This document shows positions 17,801 through 27,260 of a DNA stretch of 36,738 nucleotides, piece by piece. Made by a program: the position numbers and the translations under genes. A model generated the notes under the pieces. That model worked only from the letters and a program-made list of their open reading frames with translations, was not told the origin of the DNA and did not search any database. Source of the DNA: Methylococcales bacterium (GTDB lineage: Bacteria > Pseudomonadota > Gammaproteobacteria > Methylococcales > Methylomonadaceae). The DNA lies in assembly GCA_028715725.1 (NCBI GenBank), contig JAQURG010000034.1, forward strand, positions 1 through 36,738. Direction: 5' to 3'. Positions within the stretch are counted from its first letter, which is position 1. Each line of letters opens with the position of its first letter.

Positions 17801-17872
17801 TTCATTATAAAAAATGTGTAAATTATAATACAGTTGCGGCGTTAAGGTGATGAAATGTTCAGACAAAAATAA

Positions 17873-17906
17873 GGCCGCAACCCATTCATTCTAATGGGTT
17901 GCGGCC
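17873..17906 (-). terminator. Strong terminator hairpin, 14-bp perfect stem
   Basis: GGCCGCAACCCATT (17873-17886) pairs perfectly with 17893-17906 around a 6-base loop, with T-rich sequence (TTATTTTTG) after it on the minus strand. It separates the 43-residue membrane protein gene from the HTTM-DCC gene. Confidence 0.8.
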
Positions 17907-17933
17907 AAAATATTAACGAAACCGGGTGACTGC

Positions 17934-18065
17934 TTACTTTTCGTCGTCTGGATGCTCAGCGAATACCCATTTCAGAAGGGCGTAAACTGCACCTACAACC
18001 ACAACCGCACCGACCATGCCAGCTGGTGTTTTCAATGTTTCAGTCAGATCTAAAATAAATCCCAT
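17934..18065 (-). CDS. Small single-span membrane protein (43 aa)
   Basis: From ATG 18065 the product is 43 residues: MGFILDLTETLKTPAG, one membrane span (MVGAVVVVGAVYALLKWVF) and an acidic tail (AEHPDDEK). AGGAG sits 8 bases before the ATG and a strong terminator follows 28 bases after the stop, so this short gene has full transcription and translation signals. An upstream extension of the frame to 18134 lacks a ribosome-binding site. No family is recognised. The Thr-Leu-Lys-Thr-Pro start and acidic end suggest the C-terminus faces the cytoplasm or periplasm, but this cannot be told. Confidence 0.7.
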   Translation of the reverse strand: MGFILDLTETLKTPAGMVGAVVVVGAVYALLKWVFAEHPDDEK

Positions 18066-18292
18066 GTATGTGTCTCCTAACCTAATAATTTTTATTTGAG
18101 AAATTGCTAATTTTATAGCAAGCGGGAATTGCATGATACTTTAGCCAAAGCTAAAGTCAAGGCTTATTGTTAATGCATTTTAATATCGCAGGTAAGTAAA
18201 TATTCCTGCATTGTTGAAGTTAAAGCTCGATAGGCAATGTGGTATAGTTTAAACTCCGTCATTTGAAGATGATTAATGGGGCAATAACAATA

Positions 18293-18679
18293 ATGAAAAA
18301 ATACGTTAAAATATTATCGTTGGCAGCGCTTTTTTTTGCGTTTTCGGCGAATGCTGAGGTTGCATTAAAAGATAACTCTGAAATCCTGGGAAAATGGAAA
18401 TTATATGCTGAAGCCACTAAATTGGATGGAGAGCAGAAGCCCGTTACCATCGAATGGGAGTTTAAAGAGGATGGCATTCTTAAACAAACCGCAACAGATT
18501 CTGTTGGCCGAACCGGTGAGATGAAAATAGCCATGAAATATTTTGTCGAGAATGGAGAAATTAAAAAGCAGACAAAGCCGGGGCAAGAAAAATATGAATC
18601 ATGCAAAGTTGTCGAGAAAGACGGCTCTAAAATGATTTTAAAGTGTCCATTTCTTTATTATTTTCTAACAAAAATATAA
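18293..18679 (+). CDS. Hypothetical exported protein, lipocalin-like pattern
   Basis: The product has 128 residues from ATG 18293 and begins with a signal peptide ending FFAFSANA. The mature part starts near Glu24. It shows ILGKWKLYAEA, TIEWEFKEDGILKQTATD and a KMILKCP strand. A G-x-W near the start followed by beta-strand repeats resembles small lipocalin-like stress proteins, but the match is loose. Two Cys (in ESCKVV and LKCPF) could form a disulfide in the periplasm. Upstream TTG/ATG codons at 18263 and 18269 lack a Shine-Dalgarno sequence. The next gene begins 26 bases downstream, so the two likely form an operon. Confidence 0.6.
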   Translation: MKKYVKILSLAALFFAFSANAEVALKDNSEILGKWKLYAEATKLDGEQKPVTIEWEFKEDGILKQTATDSVGRTGEMKIAMKYFVENGEIKKQTKPGQEKYESCKVVEKDGSKMILKCPFLYYFLTKI

Positions 18680-18705
18680 TTAATATAATAAAAGGGGTAT
18701 AACTT

Positions 18706-19125
18706 ATGATAAGCGGTATGGTAATGATTTTTGTAGCTCTCTGGTTTTACCAGACAGCCATGAAAGTAAAAGCAAACAATGTAATGATGTGGGTCGCTAT
18801 TGGTGCAGTTGGTTTTTTTGCTTTGGTGTGGCTGTTGCAAAGCGTCAATGTTTATATTCTCGAATCATTAAGATCCAATGAGGGCGGCGCTGGCTATGAG
18901 GCTATTCAGGGCGCTGACAGAAAAAATCAGGGGGATTTTTTGGGCTTCGCCGGTATTTTAAAGTCTCTTTACCTGGAGCTATCGCCGTCAATCATCGGCT
19001 TCGTGGCTATTGCATTCGTTCGTTTAAAATTTCTCACTAAAGAGAATTTTTCAGTCTCTCACTTATTCAGTGGCATCAAAGAGATATTTGGAAGTATAAA
19101 ACAAAGCTTTAAAACAACAGAATAA
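18706..19125 (+). CDS. Hypothetical membrane protein
   Basis: The 139-residue product has three predicted membrane spans at about residues 1-18, 27-48 and 90-106, with a polar loop rich in Gly, Asn and Glu between the second and third and a basic/aromatic cytoplasmic-like tail. AAGGGG lies 8 bases before the ATG. It follows the lipocalin-like gene by 26 bases and ends 15 bases before a bidirectional terminator, so the pair is probably one transcript. I recognise no family. Confidence 0.65.
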   Translation: MISGMVMIFVALWFYQTAMKVKANNVMMWVAIGAVGFFALVWLLQSVNVYILESLRSNEGGAGYEAIQGADRKNQGDFLGFAGILKSLYLELSPSIIGFVAIAFVRLKFLTKENFSVSHLFSGIKEIFGSIKQSFKTTE

Positions 19126-19139
19126 AATCTGTTTATTAT

Positions 19140-19166
19140 AAAAGCTCAGGCAATGCTTGAGCTTTT
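19140..19166. terminator. Bidirectional terminator between convergent genes
   Basis: AAAAGCTCA (19140-19148) pairs with TGAGCTTTT (19158-19166) around a 9-base loop. It serves the plus-strand membrane protein gene and the minus-strand DUF2970 gene. Confidence 0.75.
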
Positions 19167-19183
19167 ATTGCCTTAATCAGTAA

Positions 19184-19375
19184 CTATGATCCTAAAACAG
19201 TAGAAACAAGAAAAATGATGGCGGCAACAAAAAGAATCGTGAAAATCAACCCTGCAATAATATAAGTTGATAGCGATCCTTGTTCGAAATCTTTTTTTCT
19301 ATTAGCCTCACTTTGCACCCCAACAAAAGCAGCTAGAACGCTCTTGAATACTTGAGTAATGGTTGGTTTCGACAT
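19184..19375 (-). CDS. DUF2970 family membrane protein
   Basis: The 63-residue protein begins MSKPTITQVFKSVLAAFVGVQ, followed by SEANRKKDFEQG and one membrane span (YIIAGLIFTILFVAAIIFLV). This is the DUF2970 pattern: an amphipathic helix with SVLAAF-GVQS, an R-x-x-DF-x-x-G turn, then a span. Function is unknown. As with the M4 protease gene, AAGGAG abuts an earlier in-frame ATG (19381) and is 6 bases from the one used here (19375), which decides the start. It is divergent from metH, with 94 bases between the two starts. Confidence 0.8.
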   Translation of the reverse strand: MSKPTITQVFKSVLAAFVGVQSEANRKKDFEQGSLSTYIIAGLIFTILFVAAIIFLVSTVLGS

Positions 19376-19469
19376 GCTCATCTCCTTCAATAGAGACAAA
19401 AATAATAGTGCCAGCCAGCTTTTTAAGCAAGATTAAATTCAGGCAAAACAATTACCCTTGGCAATCTTA

Positions 19470-22400
19470 ATGAGAAAAACACAATTATTAAAGCAGTGTA
19501 TGTCGCAGAGAATCCTGTTTCTCGACGGCGCAATGGGCACGATGATCCAGAGCTACAAGCTGGAAGAAAAAGATTATCGGGGCGATCGTTTTGCCCATTG
19601 GGAGGTCGATCTTAAGGGCAATAATGATTTACTGTCATTAACCCAGCCTGACATTATTAAAGCTATTCATAGTGCTTATTTTGAAGCCGGCTCCGATATT
19701 GTTGAAACCAATACCTTCAATGCCACCAGCATTGCGATGGCCGACTATAAAATGGAGTCGCTGGCGTATGAGATTAATGTCGAGGCGGCGCGTGTGGCAA
19801 AGCAGGCGGCTGACGAATACACCCAAAAAACGCCTGAAAAGCCGCGTTTTGTAGCGGGCGTTTTAGGTCCTACCAACCGCACGGCATCCATGTCGCCTGA
19901 TGTTAACGATCCGGGCTTTCGCAATATCTTTTTTGATGACCTGGTCATCGCTTATACCGAAGCGACTAAAGGTTTGATTGATGGCGGCGCTGATATCATC
20001 CTGATTGAAACTGTTTTCGATACCCTCAATGCCAAAGCCGCCATTTTTGCGGTTGAACAATATTTTGAACAGGTCGGCTATAAACTGCCCGTGATGATTT
20101 CCGGTACGATTACCGATGCGTCAGGCAGAACGCTTTCAGGACAAACCGTTGCCGCCTTCTGGAATTCACTCAAACATGTCGAGCCGATTTCTTTCGGATT
20201 TAACTGTGCATTAGGCGCAACAGAATTGCGCCAATATATCGCTGAATTATCGAATATTGCGGACACGCATATTTCCGCCCACCCCAATGCGGGCTTGCCT
20301 AACGAGTTCGGAGAATACGACGAAACGCCCGAAGCCATGGCCGCAGAGCTGGCTGACTGGGCTAAATGCGGCTACCTGAATATTATCGGCGGTTGTTGCG
20401 GAACGTCGCCTGCGAATATCAAGGCGATAGTCGAGGCCATACAACACTACAGCCCAAGAGTAGTTCCCGAGATACCCAAACAGTGCCGGCTATCAGGACT
20501 CGAACCCTTGAATATTGCCCCTGATTCGTTATTCGTCAATGTCGGCGAACGCACCAACGTGACAGGTTCGGCAGCATTCAAACGGCTCGTTATTCAAGGC
20601 GACTTTGAGACGGCGCTGGAAGTAGCCAAACAGCAAGTTGAAAACGGCGCGCAAATTATCGACATTAATATGGATGAAGGCATGCTGGATTCCAAGGAAG
20701 CGATGGTGCGCTTTTTAATGCTGATCGCTTCCGAACCCGATATCGCCAAGGTGCCGATCATGCTGGACTCTTCCAAATGGGATATTCTGGAAGCGGGCTT
20801 AAAATGCATCCAGGGCAAAGGCATAGTGAATTCCATCTCGCTTAAAGAAGGCGAAGAGACCTTTATTAGACACGCCAAACTGGTTCGCCGCTATGGCGCG
20901 GCGGTGATTGTCATGGCATTTGATGAGGAAGGACAGGCCGATACCAAAGCAAGAAAAGTTGAAATATGCCGACGCGCTTACAAAATTTTGACTGAACAGG
21001 TTGGCTTCCCGCCCGAAGACATTATTTTTGACCCGAATATTTTCGCCATTGCCACCGGCATCGATGAACATAATAATTACGGTCTGGATTTTATTGAAGC
21101 GACGTATGAGATCAAGCAAACACTGCCTTATGCATTAATCTCCGGCGGCGTTTCCAACGTATCGTTTTCGTTTAGAGGCAATAATCCGGTACGTGAAGCC
21201 ATTCATGCAGTATTTTTATATCATGCCATTCAGGCCGGCATGTCAATGGGCATTGTTAATGCCGGCCAATTGGCGATTTATGCCGATATACCCAAAGACT
21301 TGCGTGACGTGGTCGAAGATGTCGTACTCAACCGCCATGACGGCAGCGGCACCGAAAAATTGCTTGAACTCGCCGAAAAATATCGCGGCGACGGCAGCAG
21401 CAGCGAAGGCAAGCAGGAAGACCTGGAATGGCGCAGCTGGCCGGTTAATAAACGCCTGGAATATGCCTTGGTGAAAGGCATCACCGATTACATCGATGAA
21501 GATACCGAACAGGCGAGGCAAGAGGCTGAAAGACCGCTGCATGTTATTGAAGGCGCATTAATGGATGGCATGAATGTAGTCGGAGACTTGTTTGGATCGG
21601 GAAAAATGTTTTTGCCGCAAGTGGTTAAATCGGCACGGGTAATGAAAAAGGCTGTGGCCTACCTGATGCCATTTATGGAAGCCGATAAAGCCGCAGGCGA
21701 AAGACAGGCCAAAGGCAAAATCCTGATGGCCACTGTTAAAGGCGACGTTCATGACATTGGCAAAAATATCGTTGCCGTGGTGCTGCAATGTAATAACTAT
21801 GATGTGGTTGATCTGGGTGTCATGGTTCCGGCTGAAAAGATTTTACAGACCGCGCGCCTGGAAAATGTCGATATTATCGGCTTAAGCGGTCTGATCACGC
21901 CATCGCTTGATGAAATGGTGCATGTCGCCAAAGAAATGCAGCGTCAGGGCTTTACCATTCCGCTGATGATCGGCGGTGCGACCACATCACGCGCCCATAC
22001 GGCGGTAAAAATTGAGCCTAATTATAACGGCCCAACTATTTATGTAACCGATGCGTCGCGGGGTGTCGGTGTAGCCAGTAATTTATTAAGCGCTGAGCTA
22101 AAGGATGGTTTTGTCAAAAACGTCCATAAAGAATACGAGGAAGTCAGGGAGCGGCACAAGGGCCGCGAAGCCAAAACCAAACAACATCCCCTAGCAGAAG
22201 CACGGCGCAATAAATTCAACTGGAATGCGCTGCACGAACCGGCAAAGCCATCATTTCTGGACATTAAGGTTATTGACGGTTTTCCGCTCGATACCCTGGT
22301 TTGGTACATAGACTGGACGCCGTTTTTTCAAACCTGGGAGATGGCCGGCAGCTATCCAAAAATCCTGGATGATAAAATCATCGGTATTGAAGCGAGAAAA

Positions 22401-23153
22401 TTATTTGAAGATGCCCAGGTGATGCTAAAAAAGATAATCAACGAGCAATGGTTATCGGCGCGCGCTGTTATCGGCTTTTTCCCGGCCAATAGCGACGGTG
22501 ATGATGTTGTGGTCTACACGGATGACACTCGCCGGCAAAAACGGGAGACCTTGCATCATTTAAGACAGCAGAACGTCAAGGCCCCCGGCAGGCCCAATTA
22601 CTGCCTTTCTGATTTTATTGCGCCGATTGATAGCGGAAAGCCTGATTATATTGGAGCTTTTGCCGTGACTACCGGGATAGGCATCGAGAAAAAATTGCAC
22701 GAATTTGAACAGGATTATGATGATTACAGCGCTATCATGCTAAAAGCACTGGCAGACCGCCTGGCGGAAGCGTTTGCAGAATATATGCACGTGGCGGTCA
22801 GAAAAGATTACTGGGGGTATGCCAAAGATGAAGCCTATGACACCGAGCAGTTAATCAAGGAGGCTTATCAGGGTATACGCCCTGCTCCCGGCTATCCGGC
22901 CTGTCCCGACCATACCGAAAAAGGTAAATTATTTGAATTGCTGAATGTGACCGAAAATACCAGTATAGAGCTTACTGAAAGTTACGCCATGTATCCGGCC
23001 TCAGCAGTCAGCGGCTGGTATTTTTCTCACCCGGAAGCCCAGTATTTTAATGTCGGCAAAATAGATCGTGACCAATTACAGGATTACGCCCGGCGTAAAG
23101 GGTTGGCGGAAGAAGTCGCCGAGCGCTGGCTGGCGGCGCATTTACACCATTAA
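19470..23153 (+). CDS. metH: Cobalamin-dependent methionine synthase
   Basis: The product has 1227 residues, the same length as E. coli MetH. It transfers a methyl group from methyltetrahydrofolate to homocysteine through cobalamin. The homocysteine domain carries the zinc ligands Cys246 (FGFNC) and Cys309/Cys310 (GGCCG). A pterin domain follows ([13 protein letters not shown], then DINMDEGM). The cobalamin domain has GDVHDIGKN with the lower axial ligand His761, and [13 protein letters not shown]. The activation domain has [15 protein letters not shown] for S-adenosylmethionine. The ATG at 19470 is chosen over an upstream TTG. The ribosome-binding site is weak. yqhA follows 18 bases downstream. 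Confidence 0.97.
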   Translation: MRKTQLLKQCMSQRILFLDGAMGTMIQSYKLEEKDYRGDRFAHWEVDLKGNNDLLSLTQPDIIKAIHSAYFEAGSDIVETNTFNATSIAMADYKMESLAYEINVEAARVAKQAADEYTQKTPEKPRFVAGVLGPTNRTASMSPDVNDPGFRNIFFDDLVIAYTEATKGLIDGGADIILIETVFDTLNAKAAIFAVEQYFEQVGYKLPVMISGTITDASGRTLSGQTVAAFWNSLKHVEPISFGFNCALGATELRQYIAELSNIADTHISAHPNAGLPNEFGEYDETPEAMAAELADWAKCGYLNIIGGCCGTSPANIKAIVEAIQHYSPRVVPEIPKQCRLSGLEPLNIAPDSLFVNVGERTNVTGSAAFKRLVIQGDFETALEVAKQQVENGAQIIDINMDEGMLDSKEAMVRFLMLIASEPDIAKVPIMLDSSKWDILEAGLKCIQGKGIVNSISLKEGEETFIRHAKLVRRYGAAVIVMAFDEEGQADTKARKVEICRRAYKILTEQVGFPPEDIIFDPNIFAIATGIDEHNNYGLDFIEATYEIKQTLPYALISGGVSNVSFSFRGNNPVREAIHAVFLYHAIQAGMSMGIVNAGQLAIYADIPKDLRDVVEDVVLNRHDGSGTEKLLELAEKYRGDGSSSEGKQEDLEWRSWPVNKRLEYALVKGITDYIDEDTEQARQEAERPLHVIEGALMDGMNVVGDLFGSGKMFLPQVVKSARVMKKAVAYLMPFMEADKAAGERQAKGKILMATVKGDVHDIGKNIVAVVLQCNNYDVVDLGVMVPAEKILQTARLENVDIIGLSGLITPSLDEMVHVAKEMQRQGFTIPLMIGGATTSRAHTAVKIEPNYNGPTIYVTDASRGVGVASNLLSAELKDGFVKNVHKEYEEVRERHKGREAKTKQHPLAEARRNKFNWNALHEPAKPSFLDIKVIDGFPLDTLVWYIDWTPFFQTWEMAGSYPKILDDKIIGIEARKLFEDAQVMLKKIINEQWLSARAVIGFFPANSDGDDVVVYTDDTRRQKRETLHHLRQQNVKAPGRPNYCLSDFIAPIDSGKPDYIGAFAVTTGIGIEKKLHEFEQDYDDYSAIMLKALADRLAEAFAEYMHVAVRKDYWGYAKDEAYDTEQLIKEAYQGIRPAPGYPACPDHTEKGKLFELLNVTENTSIELTESYAMYPASAVSGWYFSHPEAQYFNVGKIDRDQLQDYARRKGLAEEVAERWLAAHLHH

Positions 23154-23171
23154 TACATAAGGACATCGTAA

Positions 23172-23678
23172 GTGACGTTACATAAGAAAATTGAACAGTC
23201 TCTGGAAAGAATGATGTATGCCAGCCGCTGGATTTTAGCGCCGATTTATTTCGGCTTGAGTCTGGCATTGCTGGCGCTGTCCTTGAAATTCTTTCAGGAA
23301 CTCTATCATTTTCTTCCACATATTCTTGAAATTACTGAAGAAGACACGATTTTAAAATTGCTGACCCTGATTGACCTGACGCTGGTCGCCAGCCTGACCG
23401 TCATCGTCATGTTCAGCGGTTATGAAAATTTCGTTTCGCAGATGGATATTCACCACACGGCAGAGAAGCTGGAATGGCTCGGAACACATGATTACGGATC
23501 GCTGAAAATAAAAGTGGCCGCCTCCATTGTGGCGATTTCATCCATTCAGTTGTTAAAAGTTTTTATGAATATTAACGCAGCTTCAAATGATAAATTAATG
23601 TGGTATGTTCTGATGCATTTGACTCTGGTCATATCTGCGCTGCTGCTGGGTTATCTGGATAAACTGACTAAACATTAA
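23172..23678 (+). CDS. yqhA: UPF0114 (YqhA) family membrane protein
   Basis: The 168-residue protein starts at a GTG with AAGGA 8 bases upstream. [21 protein letters not shown], followed by a loop and [23 protein letters not shown], then [18 protein letters not shown], is the UPF0114 pattern with about four membrane spans. Function is unknown. It lies between metH (18-base gap) and the glutaredoxin-like gene (3-base gap), so it is likely in a metH-fumC transcription unit. Confidence 0.9.
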   Translation: MTLHKKIEQSLERMMYASRWILAPIYFGLSLALLALSLKFFQELYHFLPHILEITEEDTILKLLTLIDLTLVASLTVIVMFSGYENFVSQMDIHHTAEKLEWLGTHDYGSLKIKVAASIVAISSIQLLKVFMNINAASNDKLMWYVLMHLTLVISALLLGYLDKLTKH

Positions 23679-23681
23679 TAA

Positions 23682-23933
23682 ATGAGATTATTGCTCTTTG
23701 GAACTTGCGGCTGTCATCTTTGTGAACAGGCTGGAGAAATTATCCGGGATTGTCTGTCAGACCGTTTTGAGCAATGGGTTGAAACCATTGATATTGCCGA
23801 ATTTGAGCAATGGCAAATACAATTTGCGATTCGCATCCCGGTTTTATACCATCCTGAAACCCAAAAAGAACTGGGATGGCCATTCAATCAAATGCAAGTT
23901 GAAGAGTTTATTATAGGGTTAGACTATGACTGA
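23682..23933 (+). CDS. Glutaredoxin-like thiol protein
   Basis: This 83-residue cytoplasmic protein begins MRLLLFGTCGCHLCEQA, a thioredoxin-fold start with a CHLC pair (Cys11, Cys14) and an extra Cys9. Later features are IRIPVLYHP (a cis-Pro type IP-V) and ELGWPF. It fits the DUF836 / glutaredoxin-2-like family of small redox proteins. No own ribosome-binding site is seen. The start is 3 bases after the yqhA stop, and the end overlaps fumC by 8 bases, so its translation is likely coupled to both neighbours. Confidence 0.8.
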   Translation: MRLLLFGTCGCHLCEQAGEIIRDCLSDRFEQWVETIDIAEFEQWQIQFAIRIPVLYHPETQKELGWPFNQMQVEEFIIGLDYD

Positions 23934-25311
23934 AAATTACAGAATAGAAAAAGACAGTATGGGTGAGCTGGAAGTCCCGGCAAATGCCTTATACGCCGCG
24001 CAAACCCAGCGGGCGATCAATAACTTTCCTGTTAGCGGTTTAGTCCTGCCGCCTGCCTTTATCAAAACCCTTGCCCTGATCAAGAAAACAGCCGCCCGGG
24101 TCAATATGGATTTGGGCGAACTGGAAGCGCCGAAAGGCCATGCTATTATTCAGGCGGCTCAACAAATTACTGATGGCCGGCACCAGCGGCAGTTTCCTAT
24201 TGATGTATTTCAAACCGGTTCCGGCACCAGCACCAACATGAATGTCAATGAAGTGCTGGCTAATCTGGCGACACGTATGCTCGGCCAGACTGTCAGCGCC
24301 AACGATGACGTCAATAGGGGGCAGAGCAGTAATGATGTGATTCCAACCGCTATACATGTCAGCGCTGCGCTTGAGTGCCGAAAAATCCTGCTACCCGGTT
24401 TAATTCATCTTGCAGAAACAATTGAACAAAAAGCCGCCTCCCTGGATAAAGTGACTAAAACCGGACGGACTCATTTAATGGATGCCATGCCAGTGCGGCT
24501 GAGCCAGGAATTGGGCGGTTGGGCCTTGCAGATTCGCAACGGCATAGACCGGGTTAATATGACTTTGCCCAGACTGTATAAAATAGCCCAAGGCGGCACC
24601 GCTGTCGGCACAGGCATCAACGCTCACCCCCGGTTTGCGGCGGAATTTGCCGGAGCATTAAGCGCTGAAACCGGTTTACCCTTTAAACCGAACGACTCAT
24701 TTTTTGAAAGTTTAAGCGCTCAGGACGCCATTGTTGAATTATCAGGACAACTGAAAGTCATCGCGGTCAGCCTGACGAAAATCGCCAATGATTTGCGCTG
24801 GATGAACAGCGGACCGCTGGCCGGTTTAGGCGAAATAGAACTTCCTGCATTGCAGCCGGGCAGCAGCATTATGCCGGGCAAGGTCAATCCGGTCATACCG
24901 GAAGCTGTGGCGATGGTCTCCGCCCAGGTTATCGGCAATGATGCCACCATCACTATCGCGGGCCAATCCGGCAATTTTCAGCTGAACGTCATGCTGCCTG
25001 TGATTGCCTACAATATTCTTCAAAGCATAGAAATTTTGGGTAATGTCAGTTATCTGCTGGCAGATAAAGCCATTGCCGGATTTACTGTCAGAACCGATAA
25101 CCTGCAACAGGCATTGGCAAAAAATCCGATATTGGTCACGGCGTTAAACCCCATTATCGGTTATGCGAAAGCCGCCGAAATAGCCAAGGCCGCCTATCAG
25201 CAAGGCCGGCCTATTATTGAAGTTGCTTCTGAAATGACCGGTTTAAGCCGTGAAGATTTGGAAAAACTGTTAGAGCCTGTACATTTGACACAAGGCGGTA
25301 TAAACCAATAA
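23926..25311 (+). CDS. fumC: Class II fumarase
   Basis: The 461-residue oxygen-stable fumarase interconverts fumarate and malate in the TCA cycle. The sequence shows QTGSGTSTNMNVNEV, GRTHLMDAMPVRL with the conserved catalytic-region His, GTAVGTGIN, and the signature GSSIMPGKVNP at 312-322, whose flexible loop holds the catalytic Ser. Length is normal. The start overlaps the glutaredoxin-like stop by 8 bases. The signature is shared with aspartase, but the length and LPALQPGSSIMPG context support fumarase. Confidence 0.95.
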   Translation: MTENYRIEKDSMGELEVPANALYAAQTQRAINNFPVSGLVLPPAFIKTLALIKKTAARVNMDLGELEAPKGHAIIQAAQQITDGRHQRQFPIDVFQTGSGTSTNMNVNEVLANLATRMLGQTVSANDDVNRGQSSNDVIPTAIHVSAALECRKILLPGLIHLAETIEQKAASLDKVTKTGRTHLMDAMPVRLSQELGGWALQIRNGIDRVNMTLPRLYKIAQGGTAVGTGINAHPRFAAEFAGALSAETGLPFKPNDSFFESLSAQDAIVELSGQLKVIAVSLTKIANDLRWMNSGPLAGLGEIELPALQPGSSIMPGKVNPVIPEAVAMVSAQVIGNDATITIAGQSGNFQLNVMLPVIAYNILQSIEILGNVSYLLADKAIAGFTVRTDNLQQALAKNPILVTALNPIIGYAKAAEIAKAAYQQGRPIIEVASEMTGLSREDLEKLLEPVHLTQGGINQ

Positions 25312-25348
25312 TCGGCTGTCGTTCTTCCAGCCGGCAGCACTGCTTCCA

Positions 25349-25389
25349 GCGCTACAAGTTTCCACGACTTCCATGGAAATTTATAGCGC
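25349..25389. terminator. Interrupted hairpin after fumC
   Basis: GCGCTA (25349-25354) pairs with TAGCGC (25384-25389), and inside it TTTCCA (25359-25364) pairs with TGGAAA (25374-25379). No T run follows on the plus strand. It sits between the convergent fumC and DUF475 genes and may aid termination. Confidence 0.4.
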
Positions 25390-25441
25390 CTCAAGGCATG
25401 GTTTCAGCCTTTGCATACTGAAGTTTAACTCCCGGAAAAAA

Positions 25442-26449
25442 TCATCCGGCAAGTTTTCTTTTGTAAAGAACGGATGACAGAATTGACAAGCCTATCAATA
25501 CGGCACCGACCAGGCCGGTGACTACTTCAGAAATATGATGAGTCATACTGATCAGCATGATAGCCGCCAGTGAGCCAATGGCATAATGAGCGCCGTGCTC
25601 CAGAAACACATATTCATCCAATGTGCCCTGGCGTACCAGATAAACGGTCAAACTCCGGACAAACATCGCGCCAATCGCCAATCCCAGCATAATAATCACG
25701 ACATCATTGGTAATCGCGAAGGCGCCGATAACGCCATCAAATGAAAACGAGGCATCCAGTACTTCAAGATATAAAAAACTCATGATGCTGCCTTTCTTAA
25801 TCGCTTCCGAAACTTCTTCGCCCTCTTCTTCATCCTCGAATAATGCGCCTAAACTATCGACGATAACGAATAACATAACACCATAGATGCCTGCGACCAG
25901 CGCTTTTAAATGAATCGCTTCAGGCAGCCAGTTATGCATGGTCAACAGCAGACCTAATGCCAGAATAATTTCAATCGCTTCCAGCTTTCCGAACGAGGCC
26001 ATTTTTTCTTCTATGTATCCCAGCCAATGCAATTCCTTATTCTCGTTAAAAATAAAGGAAAAAAACACCATCAGCAAAAACATACCGCCAAAGGCTGCAA
26101 TTTGAACATGCGAATCGGTTAAATGTCTGGCATAAGTGTCGGGATCGTGCAACGCCATATCGGATACGCCAAGAAATCCGATACCCGTAGCATATGAAAC
26201 AATGGCGATAGGAAACACTAAACGCATACCGAACACGGCTATTAAAATCCCCCAGGTTAGGAAGTAGCGCTGCCAGCGTTCATCCATGCGCTTTAATATG
26301 GATGCATTTACAACGGCGTTATCGAAGGATAAACTCACTTCAAGAACCCCCAGAATAATCGCGATAAAGGCGCCCATAAAGCCGCCCCAATAAAAAGCTA
26401 TAGACAGACAAACGGCTGTAACGATAAAAGAAAAACGGAAATGCTGCAT
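25442..26449 (-). CDS. DUF475 family membrane protein (TerC/Alx-related)
   Basis: The 335-residue protein has about nine or ten membrane spans. It carries two TerC-like acidic membrane motifs: SLSFDNAVVNAS (Asp43/Asn44) and DASFSFDGVIGAFAIT (Asp238), plus an acidic loop (EDEEEGEEVSEA) near 205-215. TerC and Alx relatives export manganese or calcium, and DUF475 is related, so metal-ion transport is a reasonable inference though not shown. No yybP-ykoY-like manganese riboswitch is evident upstream. It stands alone, convergent with fumC. Confidence 0.85.
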   Translation of the reverse strand: MQHFRFSFIVTAVCLSIAFYWGGFMGAFIAIILGVLEVSLSFDNAVVNASILKRMDERWQRYFLTWGILIAVFGMRLVFPIAIVSYATGIGFLGVSDMALHDPDTYARHLTDSHVQIAAFGGMFLLMVFFSFIFNENKELHWLGYIEEKMASFGKLEAIEIILALGLLLTMHNWLPEAIHLKALVAGIYGVMLFVIVDSLGALFEDEEEGEEVSEAIKKGSIMSFLYLEVLDASFSFDGVIGAFAITNDVVIIMLGLAIGAMFVRSLTVYLVRQGTLDEYVFLEHGAHYAIGSLAAIMLISMTHHISEVVTGLVGAVLIGLSILSSVLYKRKLAG

Positions 26450-26715
26450 GGAATACTCTTTTTGTGATAAATGTTTAAATGCATATAACTATAAGTGCAT
26501 TTATTTTAAAATCAATATTTTTACCATTTATACGCAAATGCATCGGCTGGCAGTGGATCTTCTTGCCATTTACCACGTATTAACTGTAAATCGACAGCAA
26601 GCGGGACAGTTTAAGGTAAAGCCGCTCTCTGCATGCCCTTCGGCTCCGCTCAGGACAGCCTTGTCTTGAGTGCTGGCAATCAATACAAACTCGAATTGAC
26701 CAAGGAGCTGAGCGC
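26450..26715. other. Non-coding stretch with a repeat-like segment
   Basis: No gene is supported. CTTCGGCTCCGCTCAGGAC (around 26639-26657) has the look of the dispersed palindromic sequences common between genes in many bacteria, but only one copy is seen here. AAGGAG at 26702-26707 is the orphan ribosome-binding site of the hupE remnant that follows. Confidence 0.3.
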
Positions 26716-26919
26716 ATAAATCAAAAGAAACTGTTATCTGTTTTGGGGCTGTTTCTATCATTATCATCTTCTCTTGCCGAAACCCATACCGGCAGCGATG
26801 GAATAATCGGCTGGGATAACGGGTTCAATCATCCTCTGCGGGGTTAGGATCATCTTCTGGCCATGTTCGCGGTCGGCGTTTGGGCTGCTCATTTGGACGG
26901 CCGGTCTGTATGGCAGCTC
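26716..26919 (+). pseudogene. 5' remnant of a hupE-like gene with lost start and internal stop
   Basis: An AAGGAG lies 8 bases before ATA (26716) where an ATG is expected. The frame then reads a signal peptide (NQKKLLSVLGLFLSLSSSLA), HTGSDGIIGWDNGFNHPLRG, a TAG at 26845-26847, and DHLLAMFAVGVWAAHLDGRS. This is the HupE/UreJ start (HP-x-x-G-x-DHLLAM-AVGLWAA), also seen in the intact gene at 33845-34426. Resemblance ends at about 26919 where another sequence is joined out of frame. The gene is dead by lost start, nonsense and truncation. Confidence 0.75.
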
Positions 26920-27260
26920 CGCCGGGATCAATCGAAACCATCATAGCCTCGGGCGCTACGTTTCATGACCTGTACGGCGGCTTTTTCGGCGGGCCCCGCC
27001 TGCGCTACTGTGGCCCGCGTTCACTGATCGAAAATAACAGCGTACGCTAGAAATCCACCATTTTATTTTCTGCAATGCTTGGCTATTCGCTCAACAAGAA
27101 CTGGAAAGTACAGGCGGAGCTGTCCAATCTGCTTAACAGAAAGGACAGCGCTATCGACTACTATTACCCGTCCCGGCGAAATGATCAGGGTATCGCCGAT
27201 ATTCACTTTCATCCGGTTGAACCGGTCAATTTCCGCATGAGTCTGACAGCATCATTCTAA
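26916..27260 (+). pseudogene. 3' remnant of a TonB-dependent receptor
   Basis: A frame from about 26916 reads PPGSIETIIASGATF, LRYCGPRSLIENNSVR, a TAG at 27048-27050, then LGYSLNKNWKVQAELSNLLN, IADIHFHPVEPVNFRMSL and ends TASF. The order (GPR-L-EDNSVR, GY-NKNW-V-NLL-R, DIHFHP-EP, terminal aromatic F) is that of the last strands of a TonB-dependent receptor family. It keeps about 114 C-terminal codons, one of them now a stop. It is joined directly to the hupE remnant in a different frame, so the plug and most of the barrel are lost. Confidence 0.7.

Noticed and set aside
19382-19469. Possible cobalamin or SAM riboswitch before metH
   Set aside because: The gap between the divergent starts is only 94 bases and shows no B12 box or SAM-riboswitch core.
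26448-26669. 73-codon plus-strand ORF overlapping the DUF475 start
   Set aside because: Composition is AT-rich non-coding, with no start signal or family pattern.
26845-27050. In-frame TAG codons in the hupE and TonB-receptor remnants as possible amber recoding
   Set aside because: The genes are also truncated, lack a start or are out of frame with each other, and the nearby transposase relic has TGA stops and frameshifts as well, so ordinary decay explains them.
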